64,000 nt of DNA from JBKQVT01 sp963727245 (GCA_963727245.1 CAVSFO010000006.1:308168-372167), one strand, 5' to 3'; shown: positions 43,786 to 57,975, counted from the first letter of the stretch. The notes: generated by a model not told the origin, from the sequence alone. Numbers and translations: made by a program.

Positions 43786-45911
43786 TCGGGACGATTTGCC
43801 AAGGCGTGCTGCTGGTGCTGAGCGCGATCGTGCTCCTGCCCATGCTGGCCCTGTCGCTGGAATGCCTGGCGGCGCTGCTGCCGCGGCGGCGCCCGGCGGA
43901 CTACGGCGGCCGGCGGCCGCGAGTGGCCGTCTTGATCCCCGCCCACGACGAGGAGGCCGTCATCGAAGCGACCTTGCAGAGCGTCCAGGCGGGCATGGCC
44001 AATGGGGACCGGCTGCTGGTCGTCGCCGACAATTGCGGCGACGGCACGGCCGCGGTTGCCCGCCGCGCCGGCGCGATGGTGGTCGAGCGCTACGACGCGG
44101 AGCACCGCGGCAAGGGCTATGCGCTGGAGCACGGGTTGGCGCAGTTGCGCGACGATCCGCCGGAGGTGGTGGTCGTGATCGACGCCGACTGCCTGGCGGC
44201 CGCCGGCGCCATCGAGGCCACGGCCCGGCTGGCCCGGCAAACGCGGCGGCCGGTGCAGGCGGTGGACCTGACCGACCGGCGGCCGGCCGCGGGGGCGATG
44301 GAAGCGGCGGCCACGCTGGGGAACCGCTTCAGCAACCTGGTTCGCCCGCTGGGAATGGCCCGGCTCGGCGTGCCCTGCCGCCTGCTGGGCACCGGCATGG
44401 CCTTGCCGTGGCCGATCCTCGGCAGTGCCCGGCTCGGCACCGGCAACCTCGTGGAAGACATGCAGTTGGGGATCGATCTGGCCATTGCCGGGCACGCGCC
44501 GCTGTTCTGCCCCGAGGCCAAGGTTGCCAGCGCGCTGCCGCCGCGCGGGCGTGCCATGCTCAGCCAGCGGACGCGCTGGGAGCAGGGACATCTGCACACG
44601 GCCGCGACGCAGGTCCCGCGCCTGTTGGGCGAGTCGCTGCGGCAGCGACGGCCGGGGCTGTTTTGGATGGCCTGCGACCTGGCGATTCCGCCGCTGGCGC
44701 CGTTGGCGGCCGCGTGGGCGGCCAGCTTCGCCTGCGCGGCCGCGGCCTGGCTCCTGGGGGCCGGGGCGCTGCCGCTGCTGTTGGCGGCCGGCGGCGGCCT
44801 GGCGCTGGCCGTGGCGGTGGCGGCCGCTTGGACGGCATTCTGCCGAGAGCAGGTCCCCTGGACGGTCCTGGCGGCCATACCCGCCTACCTGTGGCGAAAA
44901 TTGCCCATCTATGCCGGCCTGCTCTGGCGACGGCAACAGGCGTGGGTGCGGACGGAGCGGGAGCCGGGGCCGGATGCCGGGGTCCGCTCGCTGCGGCACG
45001 ATCCCGCGCACGACCGCCATTTCTCCGTCCTGGGCGTTCGCTTCACCAACGTGACCAGGCAACGCGCCCTGGGACTGGTCGAGGAGCTTATCCGGCGGCC
45101 GGACGGCCGCGCGCACGCCGTCTTCTTCGCCAACGCCCATACGCTGAACCTGGCCGCCGTCGATCCCGAGTATCGCGACGTGCTCAGCGCGGCCGACTAT
45201 GTCTTTGCCGACGGTACGGGAGTGCGTTGGGCGGCCCGCTTGCAGAAAGTCCGCGTCCGCGAGAACCTGGTGGGCACGGATTTCACGCCGGCCTTGCTGC
45301 GGGAAACCGCCGGCCGCGGCTATTCGTATTTCCTGCTCGGCGGCGACTTGTGGACGATCGAGCGGACCGCCGAATATGCGCGGCAGTGTTTCCCCGGCTG
45401 GACGCTGCGCGGCTATCACCACGGCTACCTGGCCAATCCCCGCGCCGAGGCGGCCGTCATCGAACAGATCCGCTCGCTGCGGCCGGACCTGCTGCTGGTG
45501 GGCATGGGCAATCCGTTGCAGGAGCGCTGGATCCGCCAACACCAGGACCGGCTGGGGGCGACGGTCTGCATGGCGATCGGCGGCCTGTTCGACCTTTGGG
45601 CGGGCAGCGTCAGCCGGGCGCCACACTGGCTGCGGCGCCTGGGGCACGAATGGCTGTGGCGGCTCTTCCAGCAGCCGAAAGACAAGGCCCGCCGCTACCT
45701 CGTCGGCAACCCCGCGTTCCTCGCGCGCGTCTTGCGGGAAAGGCTGAGCGGCCGCTTGCCCTCGCCGGGGGAATGCCCCGATTTTCATGCCGTGGAGACC
45801 GCGGCGGCCGACTTCGCCTTGGAAACCGCCGCCTCGGCCGCCGACGTGGAACCACCCTCCGGTGATGCGTCGCTCAGTTCGGCCGATAATGAAGCGCCAG
45901 CCAGACGGTAG
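43782..45911 (+). CDS. Fused GT2 - GT26 (WecG/TagA) glycosyltransferase
   Basis: A 709-residue two-enzyme protein. The N-terminal half (1-410) is a membrane GT2: an initial helix, VLIPAHDEEAVIEATLQSV, DADC as the metal-binding DxD, NLVEDMQLG, the QRTRWEQG motif, and two or three membrane helices. The C-terminal part (about 420-670) is a GT26/WecG domain: TNVTRQRALGLVEEL, FADGTGVRW, GTDFTPAL and VGMGNPLQERWI. The tail is Ala/Glu-rich. GT2 and WecG act on lipid-linked acceptors, so the fusion may add two successive sugars. There is no frame break at the joint. The end overlaps the cupin gene on the other strand by 38 bases. Confidence 0.87.
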   Translation: MIGTICQGVLLVLSAIVLLPMLALSLECLAALLPRRRPADYGGRRPRVAVLIPAHDEEAVIEATLQSVQAGMANGDRLLVVADNCGDGTAAVARRAGAMVVERYDAEHRGKGYALEHGLAQLRDDPPEVVVVIDADCLAAAGAIEATARLARQTRRPVQAVDLTDRRPAAGAMEAAATLGNRFSNLVRPLGMARLGVPCRLLGTGMALPWPILGSARLGTGNLVEDMQLGIDLAIAGHAPLFCPEAKVASALPPRGRAMLSQRTRWEQGHLHTAATQVPRLLGESLRQRRPGLFWMACDLAIPPLAPLAAAWAASFACAAAAWLLGAGALPLLLAAGGGLALAVAVAAAWTAFCREQVPWTVLAAIPAYLWRKLPIYAGLLWRRQQAWVRTEREPGPDAGVRSLRHDPAHDRHFSVLGVRFTNVTRQRALGLVEELIRRPDGRAHAVFFANAHTLNLAAVDPEYRDVLSAADYVFADGTGVRWAARLQKVRVRENLVGTDFTPALLRETAGRGYSYFLLGGDLWTIERTAEYARQCFPGWTLRGYHHGYLANPRAEAAVIEQIRSLRPDLLLVGMGNPLQERWIRQHQDRLGATVCMAIGGLFDLWAGSVSRAPHWLRRLGHEWLWRLFQQPKDKARRYLVGNPAFLARVLRERLSGRLPSPGECPDFHAVETAAADFALETAASAADVEPPSGDASLSSADNEAPARR

Positions 45912-46203
45912 CCTGTCCGGGCGCCGTCCACTCGACGCGGTGCCGGCGATGGGCGGGAATGTGCAGGGCGTCACCGGGCCGCAACTCGCACGGCTGCGGC
46001 TGGCCTTCCATGCGCAGGGCCGCCCCGCCCGACAGTAGCAAGACCCACTCGTCGGCCTCCTGGTCGCACCATTGCCCTGCGGGCGTCGCCTGGCCGGTCG
46101 AGATGATCCGCTCCAGGCGGAAATCGCCCCCCCGGAGCAATTCCTCGAACACCTCCTGGTCCGACGGGCGCGGCGGCGCGGCAAAAATGTTCTTCGTCTT
46201 CAC
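45874..46203 (-). CDS. Small cupin-domain protein
   Basis: A 109-residue single-domain cupin, a beta barrel used by metal enzymes and sugar isomerases. It has SDQEVFEELLRGGDFRLERI, ADEWVLLLSGGAALRM, and GDALHIPAHRRHRVEWT, where His residues of cupin motif 2 stand. I start at GTG 46203 (MKTKNIFA), which has AAGGA 8 bases upstream; the longer frame reads into the neighbouring palindrome. Its tail overlaps the GT2-GT26 gene on the opposite strand. The function is unknown; a metal-binding role is likely. Confidence 0.75.
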   Translation of the reverse strand: MKTKNIFAAPPRPSDQEVFEELLRGGDFRLERIISTGQATPAGQWCDQEADEWVLLLSGGAALRMEGQPQPCELRPGDALHIPAHRRHRVEWTAPGQATVWLALHYRPN

Positions 46204-46249
46204 CTGCGGATCCTTGGAGCTTGAAAAAAGTAACTTCGCTGATTCAAAA

Positions 46250-46293
46250 GGGGACAGTCCCATTTTCGTCGAACGAAAATTGGGACAGTCCCC
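46250..46293. repeat. GGGGACAGTCCC palindrome, copy 4
   Basis: A 44-bp palindrome between nitroreductase and cupin, both on the minus strand. Confidence 0.85.
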
Positions 46294-46314
46294 AGATCGT
46301 TCCCTGCCAACTCC

Positions 46315-46823
46315 TCACCAGCGATTGCGGTGCACGCGGTCCGGGCGGAAGCGGTCGGCCGGCGGCGGCTGCTCGGCCGGATAGCCCAGCACCGCCAGGC
46401 TGTGCGGGGTCACCTGCTCCGGCAGCGCGAACAAGCGGCGGCAGTTCTCCATGCGCTCCGGCCGGGGATAAATGCCGATCCACACGCCGCCCAGCCCCAG
46501 GGCGTGGGCCGCCAGCAGCAGGTTTTGCATTGCCGCCGCACAATCGACGACCCAAAACCCCGGCGACTTCTCCTCTCTGAGGTCGCCGCAAATCAAAATG
46601 CCCAGCGGCGCCTGCGCAGCCATGCGGGCGTTGGGATTGAGGCGAGCGATCTCGGCCAGCACGCCGCGGTCGTCGACCACGATAAATTGCCAAGGCTGCT
46701 GGTTCCGCGCTGCGGCGCGCTCATGGCGGCCGCCAGAAGCCGCTCGACCAGCTCCCCGGGCACGCCCTGGTCTTGATAAGTCCGGATGCTGCGCCGGCTG
46801 CGGATCGCTTCCAGTGTATCCAT
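46315..46823 (-). CDS. Nitroreductase-family FMN oxidoreductase (one frame break)
   Basis: A 169-residue member of the nitroreductase family, NAD(P)H-dependent FMN enzymes that reduce nitro groups, quinones or flavins. The start MDTLEAIRSRRSIRTYQDQ carries the FMN-binding R-RRS-R, and the later VVDCAAAMQNLLLAAHALGLG and GYPAEQPPPADR are typical. A shift near 46705 divides it: in one frame AAAMSAPQRGTSS, in the next QQPWQFIVVDDRG. Correcting it gives the family's SAPSARNQQPWQF. The substrate cannot be told from sequence. Confidence 0.85.
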
Positions 46824-47037
46824 CGCGGATCTCCCCGCTGGGATGTGTTTGTCGGCCGGTTCTCGCGTTTCCGCTATCCTAGCGGAAGCGCGGCCGGCAG
46901 ACTATCCTCCCCAGAAGGGTTGCCCAACTTATCGCCGATAGCGGTATGACGGGACCGCCGCCGCGGTGCTGGCCGACAACGGCCCCCGGCGGTACACTAA
47001 GGGCGGTTGGATGTCCTGGCAGCGTCGAGAATTTCCC

Positions 47038-48293
47038 ATGAACGGAACAGTATGTCCGCAATGCGGCGGCCTGGTGGAACCAACCACCCCGGGGAAAGCC
47101 GTATTCTGCCCCCGTTGCATGGTCACGGTCGAGATGCCGGCCGCGGCAGACAACGACGAGCTTTGGTCGAACTCCCTGAGCGATTGGGAATCGTCCATCG
47201 CCGATGCTCCGCGGGAACTTGCCGTGGCGCTGGGCAACGGGCGGCAGGCCCGCCAACCGGACGGACTGCGCACGGCCATTTACTGTCTGTTCGGCTTGGT
47301 AGCCTTTCTGATCGCGCTGATCGGCGCGGTGCTGGTGGCGCGCCAGCTTCGGCCCCTGGTTGCCCGGCCCCGGCCCGCCCCGCCGGGCCTTCAGGAAGCG
47401 ATCCATCAACTGGAAGTCGCCGAGGCCAATGACGACCGCCTGCAGGCGGCCCGGAAGCTGGTGGGCATGGGCCCGGAGGCAGTCATCGCCGCGTTGGACC
47501 GTCCCGGTTCCGCCGACGGCGCCGGGCCGTCGATCTCGACGGCGATTGCCCATGCCCTGGCGGAGGTCGGGCCGGAGGCGGTCGCCGCCTTGAGCCAGGC
47601 CCTCGGCTCGCCGAAGGCCAACGTCCGCGCCGGGGCCGCCACGGTGTTGGCCGAGATGGGCGCGCGGGGCAGGGGGCGCAGAAGGCGCTGATCAAGACGC
47701 TGGGCGACAAGGACCAGTGGGTGCGATGGAATTCCCTCGAGGCCTTGGGCAACATGGGCGACGAGGCGGCTCCGGCCGTCGATGCCCTGACGGCCCTCCT
47801 GGAGCACCAGGATCCGCTCACTCGCCGCCGCGCTGTCGAAGCCTTGGGAGAGATCGGGCCGCCGGCCAAGCAGGCCACCGCCGCGCTCAGCAAGGCGCGC
47901 GATAAGGACGCGGATGAGACGGTCCGCAAGGCGGCGGCCCTCGCCTTGTACCAGGTCGATCTTGTCGACCAAGCGCAACAGGCGGAGAGGCAGACCCTCT
48001 CGAAGGTGCGGGAGCTGATGGAGAAGCTGCGCTCCGGCGATCAGTTTGGCGAGATTGCGGCGGCCAAGTCCCTGGGTGAGATGGGCCCGGATGCCGCCGA
48101 TGCGGTTCCCGCCTTGGCCCTGGCGCTGCGGGACAAGATCAAGGCCGTCCGCGAAGCGGCCGCCAACGCCCTCAGCATGGTGGGCAGCCAAGCCCGCCAG
48201 GTCCTGCCCGCCTTGCAAGCGGCGGCCCACGAGGAGGACCCCGAGGTCCGCGCCGCAGCCCAGAAAACCCTCGACACGCTCGAAGGCAGGTAG
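47038..48293 (+). CDS. Zinc-ribbon, membrane-anchored HEAT-repeat protein (one frame break)
   Basis: About 418 residues. The N-terminus is a zinc ribbon (CPQCGG ... FCPRC, residues 5-25). One membrane helix follows (about 85-105, CLFGLVAFLIALIGAVLVA), then a series of HEAT/PBS-lyase-like repeats of about 30 residues: VRWNSLEALGNMGDEA, TRRRAVEALGEIGPPA and VREAAANALSMVGSQA. A shift near 47668 splits it; the next frame continues GAQKALIKTLGDKDQ. HEAT arrays bind proteins. A ribbon-helix-HEAT architecture suggests a membrane-tethered scaffold, but the partner is unknown. It has its own position, with no operon partner. Confidence 0.75.
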
Positions 48294-48313
48294 GGTCTGC
48301 GAAAAATACGGGC

Positions 48314-48435
48314 CGCGGGTGGCCCCGATAGCTTTGCTATCGGGGCGGCGGAGCCGCAAGAGGAGCTTCAATACGCCACGAAAGCCTCTTGTGCCTGACG
48401 GCACCCCGATAGCGTAGCTATCGGGGCCACCCGCG
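48314..48435. repeat. 122-bp GATAGC palindromic element, intergenic copy
   Basis: It has the same 122-base length and plan as the copy inside truB: CGCGGGTGGCCCCGATAGC at the left, GCTATCGGGGCCACCCGCG at the right, and GCAAGAGG / GCCTCTTG in the middle. A partial extra right end (TAGCTATCGGGGCCACC) follows to 48452. Confidence 0.85.
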
Positions 48436-48517
48436 TAGCTATCGGGGCCACCTGCGAAAAATACGGGCCGTCGGACGGGTGGGGGTTGCATAGCATCCGC
48501 CGCGGAAGGTGAAAAAT

Positions 48518-48621
48518 GTAGGGTGGGTCGACGGGCACCGACGCGAAGCGCTGGTCGGCGAACCCCACCAGAAATGGCCGAATCGTAGTTGGTGGGGCTC
48601 ACTGCGCTCGACCCACCCTAC
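48518..48621. repeat. GTAGGGTGGG palindromic repeat, copy E (arm variant)
   Basis: The left arm holds a replacement block (ACGGGCACCGACGCGAAGCG...) also seen in copy H, so the two arms pair only in part. The loop is that of copy C. Confidence 0.8.
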
Positions 48622-48656
48622 AGATGCCTGCCACAGAACCTAATTCTAAGGTTCCA

Positions 48657-48684
48657 TTGACATTAGGGAAACTAATGATACGAT
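48657..48684 (+). promoter_or_regulatory. Promoter of gltBD with a palindrome in the spacer
   Basis: TTGACA (48657-48662), 16 bases, TACGAT (48679-48684). Between the boxes is CATTAG-GGAAA-CTAATG (48661-48677), a perfect 6-base inverted repeat that would place a dimeric regulator across the promoter. The predicted start, about 48691, is 112 bases before ATG 48803. Confidence 0.55.
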
Positions 48685-48802
48685 AGAAGTGTACGTCCCG
48701 CCTGTTCCGCGGAAGGCTAGAATTCATCGAGAGCACGCCCCGGGGGCGGTTGCGCGTGCGGTGCTGCTGCCTTCCCCGGAGGTCCACGGAAGAAAACGCC
48801 CG

Positions 48803-53356
<4,554 letters not shown>

Positions 53357-53364
<8 letters not shown>

Positions 53365-54781
53365 CCCCACAGGGTTTCAACAATTCGGCCGCGTCGAGGT
53401 GGGGCATCGCGCCGTCCAGGAGCGGATCAAGGACTGGCACGAGATCGACCGGCCGCTGATCGCCCGGGTGCTCAACGAGCAGGCCGCCCGCTGCATGGAC
53501 TGCGGCATTCCCTACTGCCACGCCGTGGGCTGCCCGGTGAAGAACCGCATTCCCGAGTTCAACAACCTGGTCTATCGCGGCCGCTGGCGCGAGGCGGCCG
53601 AGAACCTCCACTCGACCAACAACTTTCCCGAGATCACCGGGCGCATCTGCCCGGCGCCCTGCGAGGCCGCCTGCACGCTGGCCATCGCCCACGAGCCGGT
53701 GACCATCCGGCACATCGAATACCAGATTGCGGAGCGGGCGTTCCAGGAGGGCTGGGTCCGGCCGCTCCCCTCGCGCAACAAGAGCGGCCGGCGGACCGCC
53801 GTGATCGGCTCGGGACCGGCCGGACTGGCCGCCGCCCAGCAGTTGATCCGCGCCGGCCACCAGGTCGTGCTCTTCGAGAAGGACGACCGCATGGGCGGGC
53901 TCTTGCGCTACGGCATCCCCGATTTCAAGCTGGAAAAATACGTCATCGACCGCCGCTTGGAACAGATGGCCGCCGAGGGGGTGAAGTTCGAGCCCGGCGT
54001 CGGCGTGGGCAAGGAGCTGAGCGTCGAGCAGCTTCGCAAGTCGTTCAACGCCGTCTGCCTGACGATGGGCGCCGGCAAGGCGCGGCCGCTGGCGGTGCCG
54101 GGCGTCGACCTCTCCGGGGTCTCGCTGGCCATGGACTTCTTCAGCGCGCAGAACCGCCACGTCGCCGGCGACGCCGCGGCCAACGGCAGCGAGTTTACCC
54201 TGTCGGCCAAGGGCAAGCACGTCATCGTCATCGGCGGCGGCGACACCGGCAGCAACTGCGTCGGCACCTCGATCCGCCAAGGGGCCCGTTCGGTCACGCA
54301 ACTGGAGATCCTGCCCAAGCCGCCGGACGTGAGCAATCCCGAGACCCCGTGGCCCGATTGGCCCCGGATCATGCGGACCTCCTCTTCGCAGGAGGAGGGC
54401 TGCCAGCGGCGCTGGAGCACGCTCACCAAGGAGCTATCGGGCAGTCGCGGCCGCGTCGAGCAGATCCGCTGTTGCGACATCGAGTGGGTCCGCGGGGCGA
54501 AGGGTTGGGAGATGCGGGAGATTCCCGCCAGCGAGTTCACGTTGCCGGCCGAGTTGGTCCTGATCGCCATGGGCTTTGTGCACGTGGTGCACGGCGGTCT
54601 GATCGAGGAGTTGGGCCTCGATTTGGACAATCGCGGCAACGTGGCGGTGAAGGGGTGGATGACGAGTCAGCCGGGCATTTTCGCCGCCGGCAACACGGTC
54701 AAGGGCGCCTCGCTGGTGGTGCACGCCATCAATCACGGCCGTCTGATGGCCGCCGCGGTGGACGAATGGCTGCGAGGATAA
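53357..54781 (+). CDS. gltD: Glutamate synthase, small subunit
   Basis: A 474-residue GltD that passes electrons from NAD(P)H through FAD and two 4Fe-4S clusters to GltB. The N-terminal cluster domain has CMDCGIPYCHAVGCP and GRICPAPCEAACT. The FAD site is AVIGSGPAGLAAAQQL, and the NAD(P)H site VIVIGGGDTGSNCVGT. The C-terminal GIFAAGNTVKGASLVVHAI is typical. ATG 53357 lies within the end of gltB (ATGGCTAA), so the subunits are made in step. Length and motifs are complete, with no frame break. Together with gltB it completes the nitrogen-assimilating enzyme under one promoter. Confidence 0.95.
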
Positions 54782-54795
54782 GGCGGAATCATAAC

Positions 54796-54820
54796 GAGCC
54801 GGAGGCGTCAGCCTCCGGAT
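54796..54820. repeat. GAGCCGGAGGCGTC hairpin unit after gltD
   Basis: A single 25-base hairpin of the family that forms the tandem set at 19590-19680, here 14 bases after the gltD stop. The following 175 bases hold another hairpin (CCCTGGGCGATGCCCAGGG, near 54939-54957) and no gene. Confidence 0.65.
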
Positions 54821-54996
54821 AACGCTGCCCCGCCGCCTCGCGCAGTTTCGCCCCGATTGCCCGCCGATCGCTCCCCGGGACCCGCGACGAACGGTTGGCC
54901 CGTTGGGCCGACGCTGGACTGCCACCGGTTGCCGAGAACCCTGGGCGATGCCCAGGGCTGGACGAACGGCTGGGCCTTCGGCCCGTGCGAATAACA

Positions 54997-55759
54997 TCAC
55001 CCGCCCTCGGCGATCGTCCGGCCGCCGTCCACCGGCAGACAAACGCCGGTGACGTAATCGTTCTCGACCAGAAAAATTACCGCCTGGGCCACGTTCTCCG
55101 GACGCCCCGGCCGCTTCAAGAGCGTGCCGGCCACCGCGCCCTTCACCTCGGCGTCGGAAAGATCGTCGGGCAGCATTACCGGCCCGGGCAGGATGCAGTT
55201 GACGCGGATGGCGCGGTTCCGCGCGGCCAACTCGACCGCCAGCGCGCGAGTCAACGTGGGAATCGCGCCCTTGCTGAGGAAATAGGCCGCGTAGCCGGCG
55301 TAGGGCCGCGCACAGGCCCAATCGCCGATGGTCACAATCGCGCCGCCTTCCGGCTGGCCGACCATGATCCGGCCCGCCTGCTGGCAACAGAGCAGCGTGC
55401 CCAGGGCGTTGATGTCGAACGCACGGCGACACGTCGTCGGCGCTGGTCTCCGCCAGCGGCCGGCGCTCCCAGACGGCGGCCGCCGTGACCAGGACGTCGA
55501 GCCGGCCGAAAGTTTTCATAATCTCTTGGAACATCCGGGCGACGGCCGCTTCGTCGGCAACGTCGGCCGCGAAGGCCGCGGCACGCACGCCGAGGGCCCG
55601 CAGGGCGGCCAGCGACTGTTGGGCCTCGTCGGCCGAGCGGCGGTAGTGCAAGGCGACGGCGTAGCCGCGGGCGGCCAAGGCGGTGGCGATGGCATTGCCT
55701 ACCCGCCGCTTGCCGCTGCCGGTCACCAGGGCGACTTTTTCAGGGGCCGTTGTTGTCAT
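54997..55759 (-). CDS. Short-chain dehydrogenase/reductase (one frame break)
   Basis: A classical SDR of about 253 residues. ATG 55759 begins MTTTAPEKVALVTGSGKRR, the cofactor loop. Arg-Arg just after it (HYRRSADEAQ) suggests NADP preference. The catalytic Tyr and Lys stand in YAAYFLSKGAIPTLTRAL, and the end CLPVDGGRTIAEGG is typical. The frame shifts near 55425: the first frame reads DDVSPCVRHQRP and the second continues with CCQQAGRIMVG. The closest types are FabG-like reductases and pteridine reductases (FolM), which cannot be separated here. Genes on either side are unrelated. Confidence 0.82.
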
Positions 55760-55774
55760 GATCGTGAAAAACCT

Positions 55775-55856
55775 GTAGGGTGGGTCGAGCGCAGCGAGCC
55801 CCACCACAATCCGCGAAAACCTGATGGTGGGGCTCGCTGCGCTCGACCCACCCTAC
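55775..55856. repeat. GTAGGGTGGG palindromic repeat, copy F
   Basis: It lies between rfbD and the SDR gene (both minus strand), 16 bases before the SDR ATG. Its loop (CCGCGAAAACCTGA) is almost that of copy H. Confidence 0.85.
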
Positions 55857-55880
55857 AATTTTTGCCCATGATTTTTGGCA

Positions 55881-56747
55881 CTATCTTGACTCCGCGAAGT
55901 ATTCGGCGATGGCCGCTTTCCAATCGGGCATGGCGGGCCCGCCCAGACGATGATAGGCCGTCGTGTCCAGGACGCTGTAGGCGGGCCGGGGGGCGGCCCG
56001 CGGATATTCGGCCGTGGTGATGGCCTCGACCGTCACCTTGAGTCCGGCCAGGCGGACGATCTCGCCGGCCAACTCGTGCCAAGTGGTCGCGCCGCGGTTG
56101 GTGACGTGATAGATGCCCCAGGGCGCCGGGGCCGCGCGATCGACGCCGGCCAGATACAGCAGCGCGCGGGCGACGTGGGGCACGTAGCTGGGCGTGCAGT
56201 GCTGATCGGCCACGACGCGAAGCTTGTCGCTGGAGCGGGCGAAGCGCAGGATCGTCTTGACGAAGTTCCGCGCCTCCTGGTGCGACGCCCGGGCGTACAG
56301 GCCGCAGGTCCGCACGATGAGGTGCTTGGGGTGCTTGGCCGCCGCCCATTCCCCTTCGAGCTTGGTCTGGGCGTAAACGCCCTGCGGCAAAGTTGGATCG
56401 TCCTCGCGGTGCGGGTGGGGCGGATCGGCGGCCGCGCCGAAGACGTAATCGGTGCTGATCTGCACCAGGGGGCAGTCCAGCCCGCGGCAGGCCTCGACCA
56501 GGTATTGGACGGCGACGGCATTGACGGCCCGGCACACCCCCGGCTCGCTTTCGGCCTGGTCCACCTGGGTATAGGCGGCACAATTGATGACCAGCTCGGG
56601 CTGGATTTCGGCCAGGGCCTTGCGGACCGCCGAGCCGCGGGTGAGGTCGAGCTTGTCGATGTCGATGGGCACGGCGGCCTGGCCCAGCAGGCGGCAGAGT
56701 TCGGCGCCCAACTGGCCGGCGGCCCCGGTGACGAGGATTCTTTTCAT
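55881..56747 (-). CDS. rfbD: dTDP-4-dehydrorhamnose reductase
   Basis: A 288-residue RmlD/RfbD, the last enzyme of dTDP-L-rhamnose synthesis, reducing dTDP-4-dehydrorhamnose with NAD(P)H. The Rossmann loop is MKRILVTGAAGQLGAEL; the SDR catalytic set is QISTDYVFG (Thr/Asp-Tyr) and YAQTKLEGE (YxxxK); and the family's VINCAAYTQVDQAESEP and LRVVADQHCTPSYV are present. RfbA, B and C are not in the window. With galE about 160 bases away on the other strand it points to nucleotide-sugar supply for the polysaccharide operon upstream. No frame break. Confidence 0.93.
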   Translation of the reverse strand: MKRILVTGAAGQLGAELCRLLGQAAVPIDIDKLDLTRGSAVRKALAEIQPELVINCAAYTQVDQAESEPGVCRAVNAVAVQYLVEACRGLDCPLVQISTDYVFGAAADPPHPHREDDPTLPQGVYAQTKLEGEWAAAKHPKHLIVRTCGLYARASHQEARNFVKTILRFARSSDKLRVVADQHCTPSYVPHVARALLYLAGVDRAAPAPWGIYHVTNRGATTWHELAGEIVRLAGLKVTVEAITTAEYPRAAPRPAYSVLDTTAYHRLGGPAMPDWKAAIAEYFAESR

Positions 56748-56762
56748 GGTTTTCCAAGTTCT

Positions 56763-56837
56763 CCCTCTCCCGGAGGGAGAGGGGACGCGGATCAGGAGCA
56801 GCCCTCACCCTAACCCTCTCCCGGAGGGAGAGGGGAC
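56763..56837. repeat. Direct pair of CCCTCTCCCGGAGGG hairpins
   Basis: The same 24-base unit, CCCTCTCCCGGAGGGAGAGG plus GGAC, at 56763-56786 and 56814-56837, 51 bases apart, each a hairpin. It lies between the divergent starts of rfbD and galE. The same family is at 427-528. Confidence 0.7.
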
Positions 56838-56909
56838 ATGAGTAGGCATTTCGCGGAAGTCCTGTAAAATGTATCCTTTCCCAGAGCACTTCCACAAGGG
56901 GATGGCCGC

Positions 56910-57899
56910 ATGAATGTCATGGTCGCGGGCGGGGCCGGCTATATCGGCTCGCACGCCGTCAAACAGTTGATCGACGCCGGGCACCGCGTGGTGGCGGTCG
57001 ATAATCTCTTCCGGGGACACGCCGCGGCGGTCGATCGGCGGGCCGAGTTTCAGCGTCTGGACCTGGCCGATACCGACGGCCTCGTCGACGTGCTGCGCCG
57101 GCACAAGATCGATTGCGTGATGCACTTCGCCGCGCTGGCCTACGTGGGCGAATCGGTCGCCGATCCGCTGGCCTATTACGACAACAACACGGCCGGCGCC
57201 ATCAGCCTGTTCAAAGCGATGCAGGCCGCCGGCGTGGGGCGGCTGGTCTTCAGCTCGACCTGCGCGACCTACGGCGAGCCGGAGGCGACGCCGATCGTCG
57301 AGACCATGCGGCAGTCGCCGATCAGCCCCTACGGCTGGTCGAAGTGGTGCGTGGAGCGGGTGCTGCGCGACTACGGCGCCGCGGAGCGGACGTTCGGTTA
57401 CGCGGCGCTGCGCTATTTCAACGTGGCCGGCTCCGCCGCCGACGGCTCGCTGGGCGAAGACCACAACCCGGAAACGCACCTCATTCCGGTGCTGTTGCTG
57501 GCGGCCTTGGGGCGGCGGGAGAAGGTCACGGTCTTCGGCACCGATTATCCCACGCCCGACGGCACCTGCATCCGCGACTACGTCCACGTCGAGGACCTGT
57601 GCGCCGCCCACATCGAGGTCATGGAGGCCCTGCGGCCGGGCGACGCGCGGTTCTACAACCTGGGCATCGGCAAGGGTTATTCGGTCAAGGCGGTGATCGA
57701 CGCGGCCCGCCGCGTCACCGGCCTGGAGATTCCGCTGGAGTACGGCGCCCGGCGGCCGGGCGATCCGGCGGTGTTGTATGCCGACGCCGGGAAGATCCGC
57801 AAGGAGTTGGGCTGGTCGGCGAAGTACACCGAGATCGAGCCCATCGTGGCGACGGCCTGGAACTGGTTCAAGAACCATCCGGACGGTTACGGCGAGTAA
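56910..57899 (+). CDS. galE: UDP-glucose 4-epimerase
   Basis: A 329-residue GalE that interconverts UDP-glucose and UDP-galactose (or the N-acetyl forms) with tightly bound NAD. The Rossmann motif is VAGGAGYIGSHAVKQL; HFAALAYVGESVADPL, the catalytic SSTCATYGEP and YGWSKW (YxxxK), and RYFNVAGSAADGSLGEDH follow in family order, as does GTCIRDYVHVEDLCAAH. AGGGG stands about 10 bases before ATG 56910, and a TAAAAT box lies at 56865-56870. It supplies UDP-galactose, probably for the polysaccharide operon. No frame break; length is standard. Confidence 0.94.
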   Translation: MNVMVAGGAGYIGSHAVKQLIDAGHRVVAVDNLFRGHAAAVDRRAEFQRLDLADTDGLVDVLRRHKIDCVMHFAALAYVGESVADPLAYYDNNTAGAISLFKAMQAAGVGRLVFSSTCATYGEPEATPIVETMRQSPISPYGWSKWCVERVLRDYGAAERTFGYAALRYFNVAGSAADGSLGEDHNPETHLIPVLLLAALGRREKVTVFGTDYPTPDGTCIRDYVHVEDLCAAHIEVMEALRPGDARFYNLGIGKGYSVKAVIDAARRVTGLEIPLEYGARRPGDPAVLYADAGKIRKELGWSAKYTEIEPIVATAWNWFKNHPDGYGE

Positions 57900-57901
57900 T
57901 G

Positions 57902-57975
57902 GTAGGGTGGGACGAAGTCCCACCACGATTCGCCGTAGAAAATGGTGGGACTTCGCTCCGCTCGTCCCACCCTAC
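57902..57975. repeat. GTAGGGTGGG repeat, copy G (GACGAAGTCCC variant)
   Basis: A diverged relative: GTAGGGTGGGACGAAGTCCC facing GGGACTTCGCTCCGCTCGTC CCACCCTAC. It lies between the convergent ends of galE and the helicase gene, one base after the galE stop. Confidence 0.75.
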
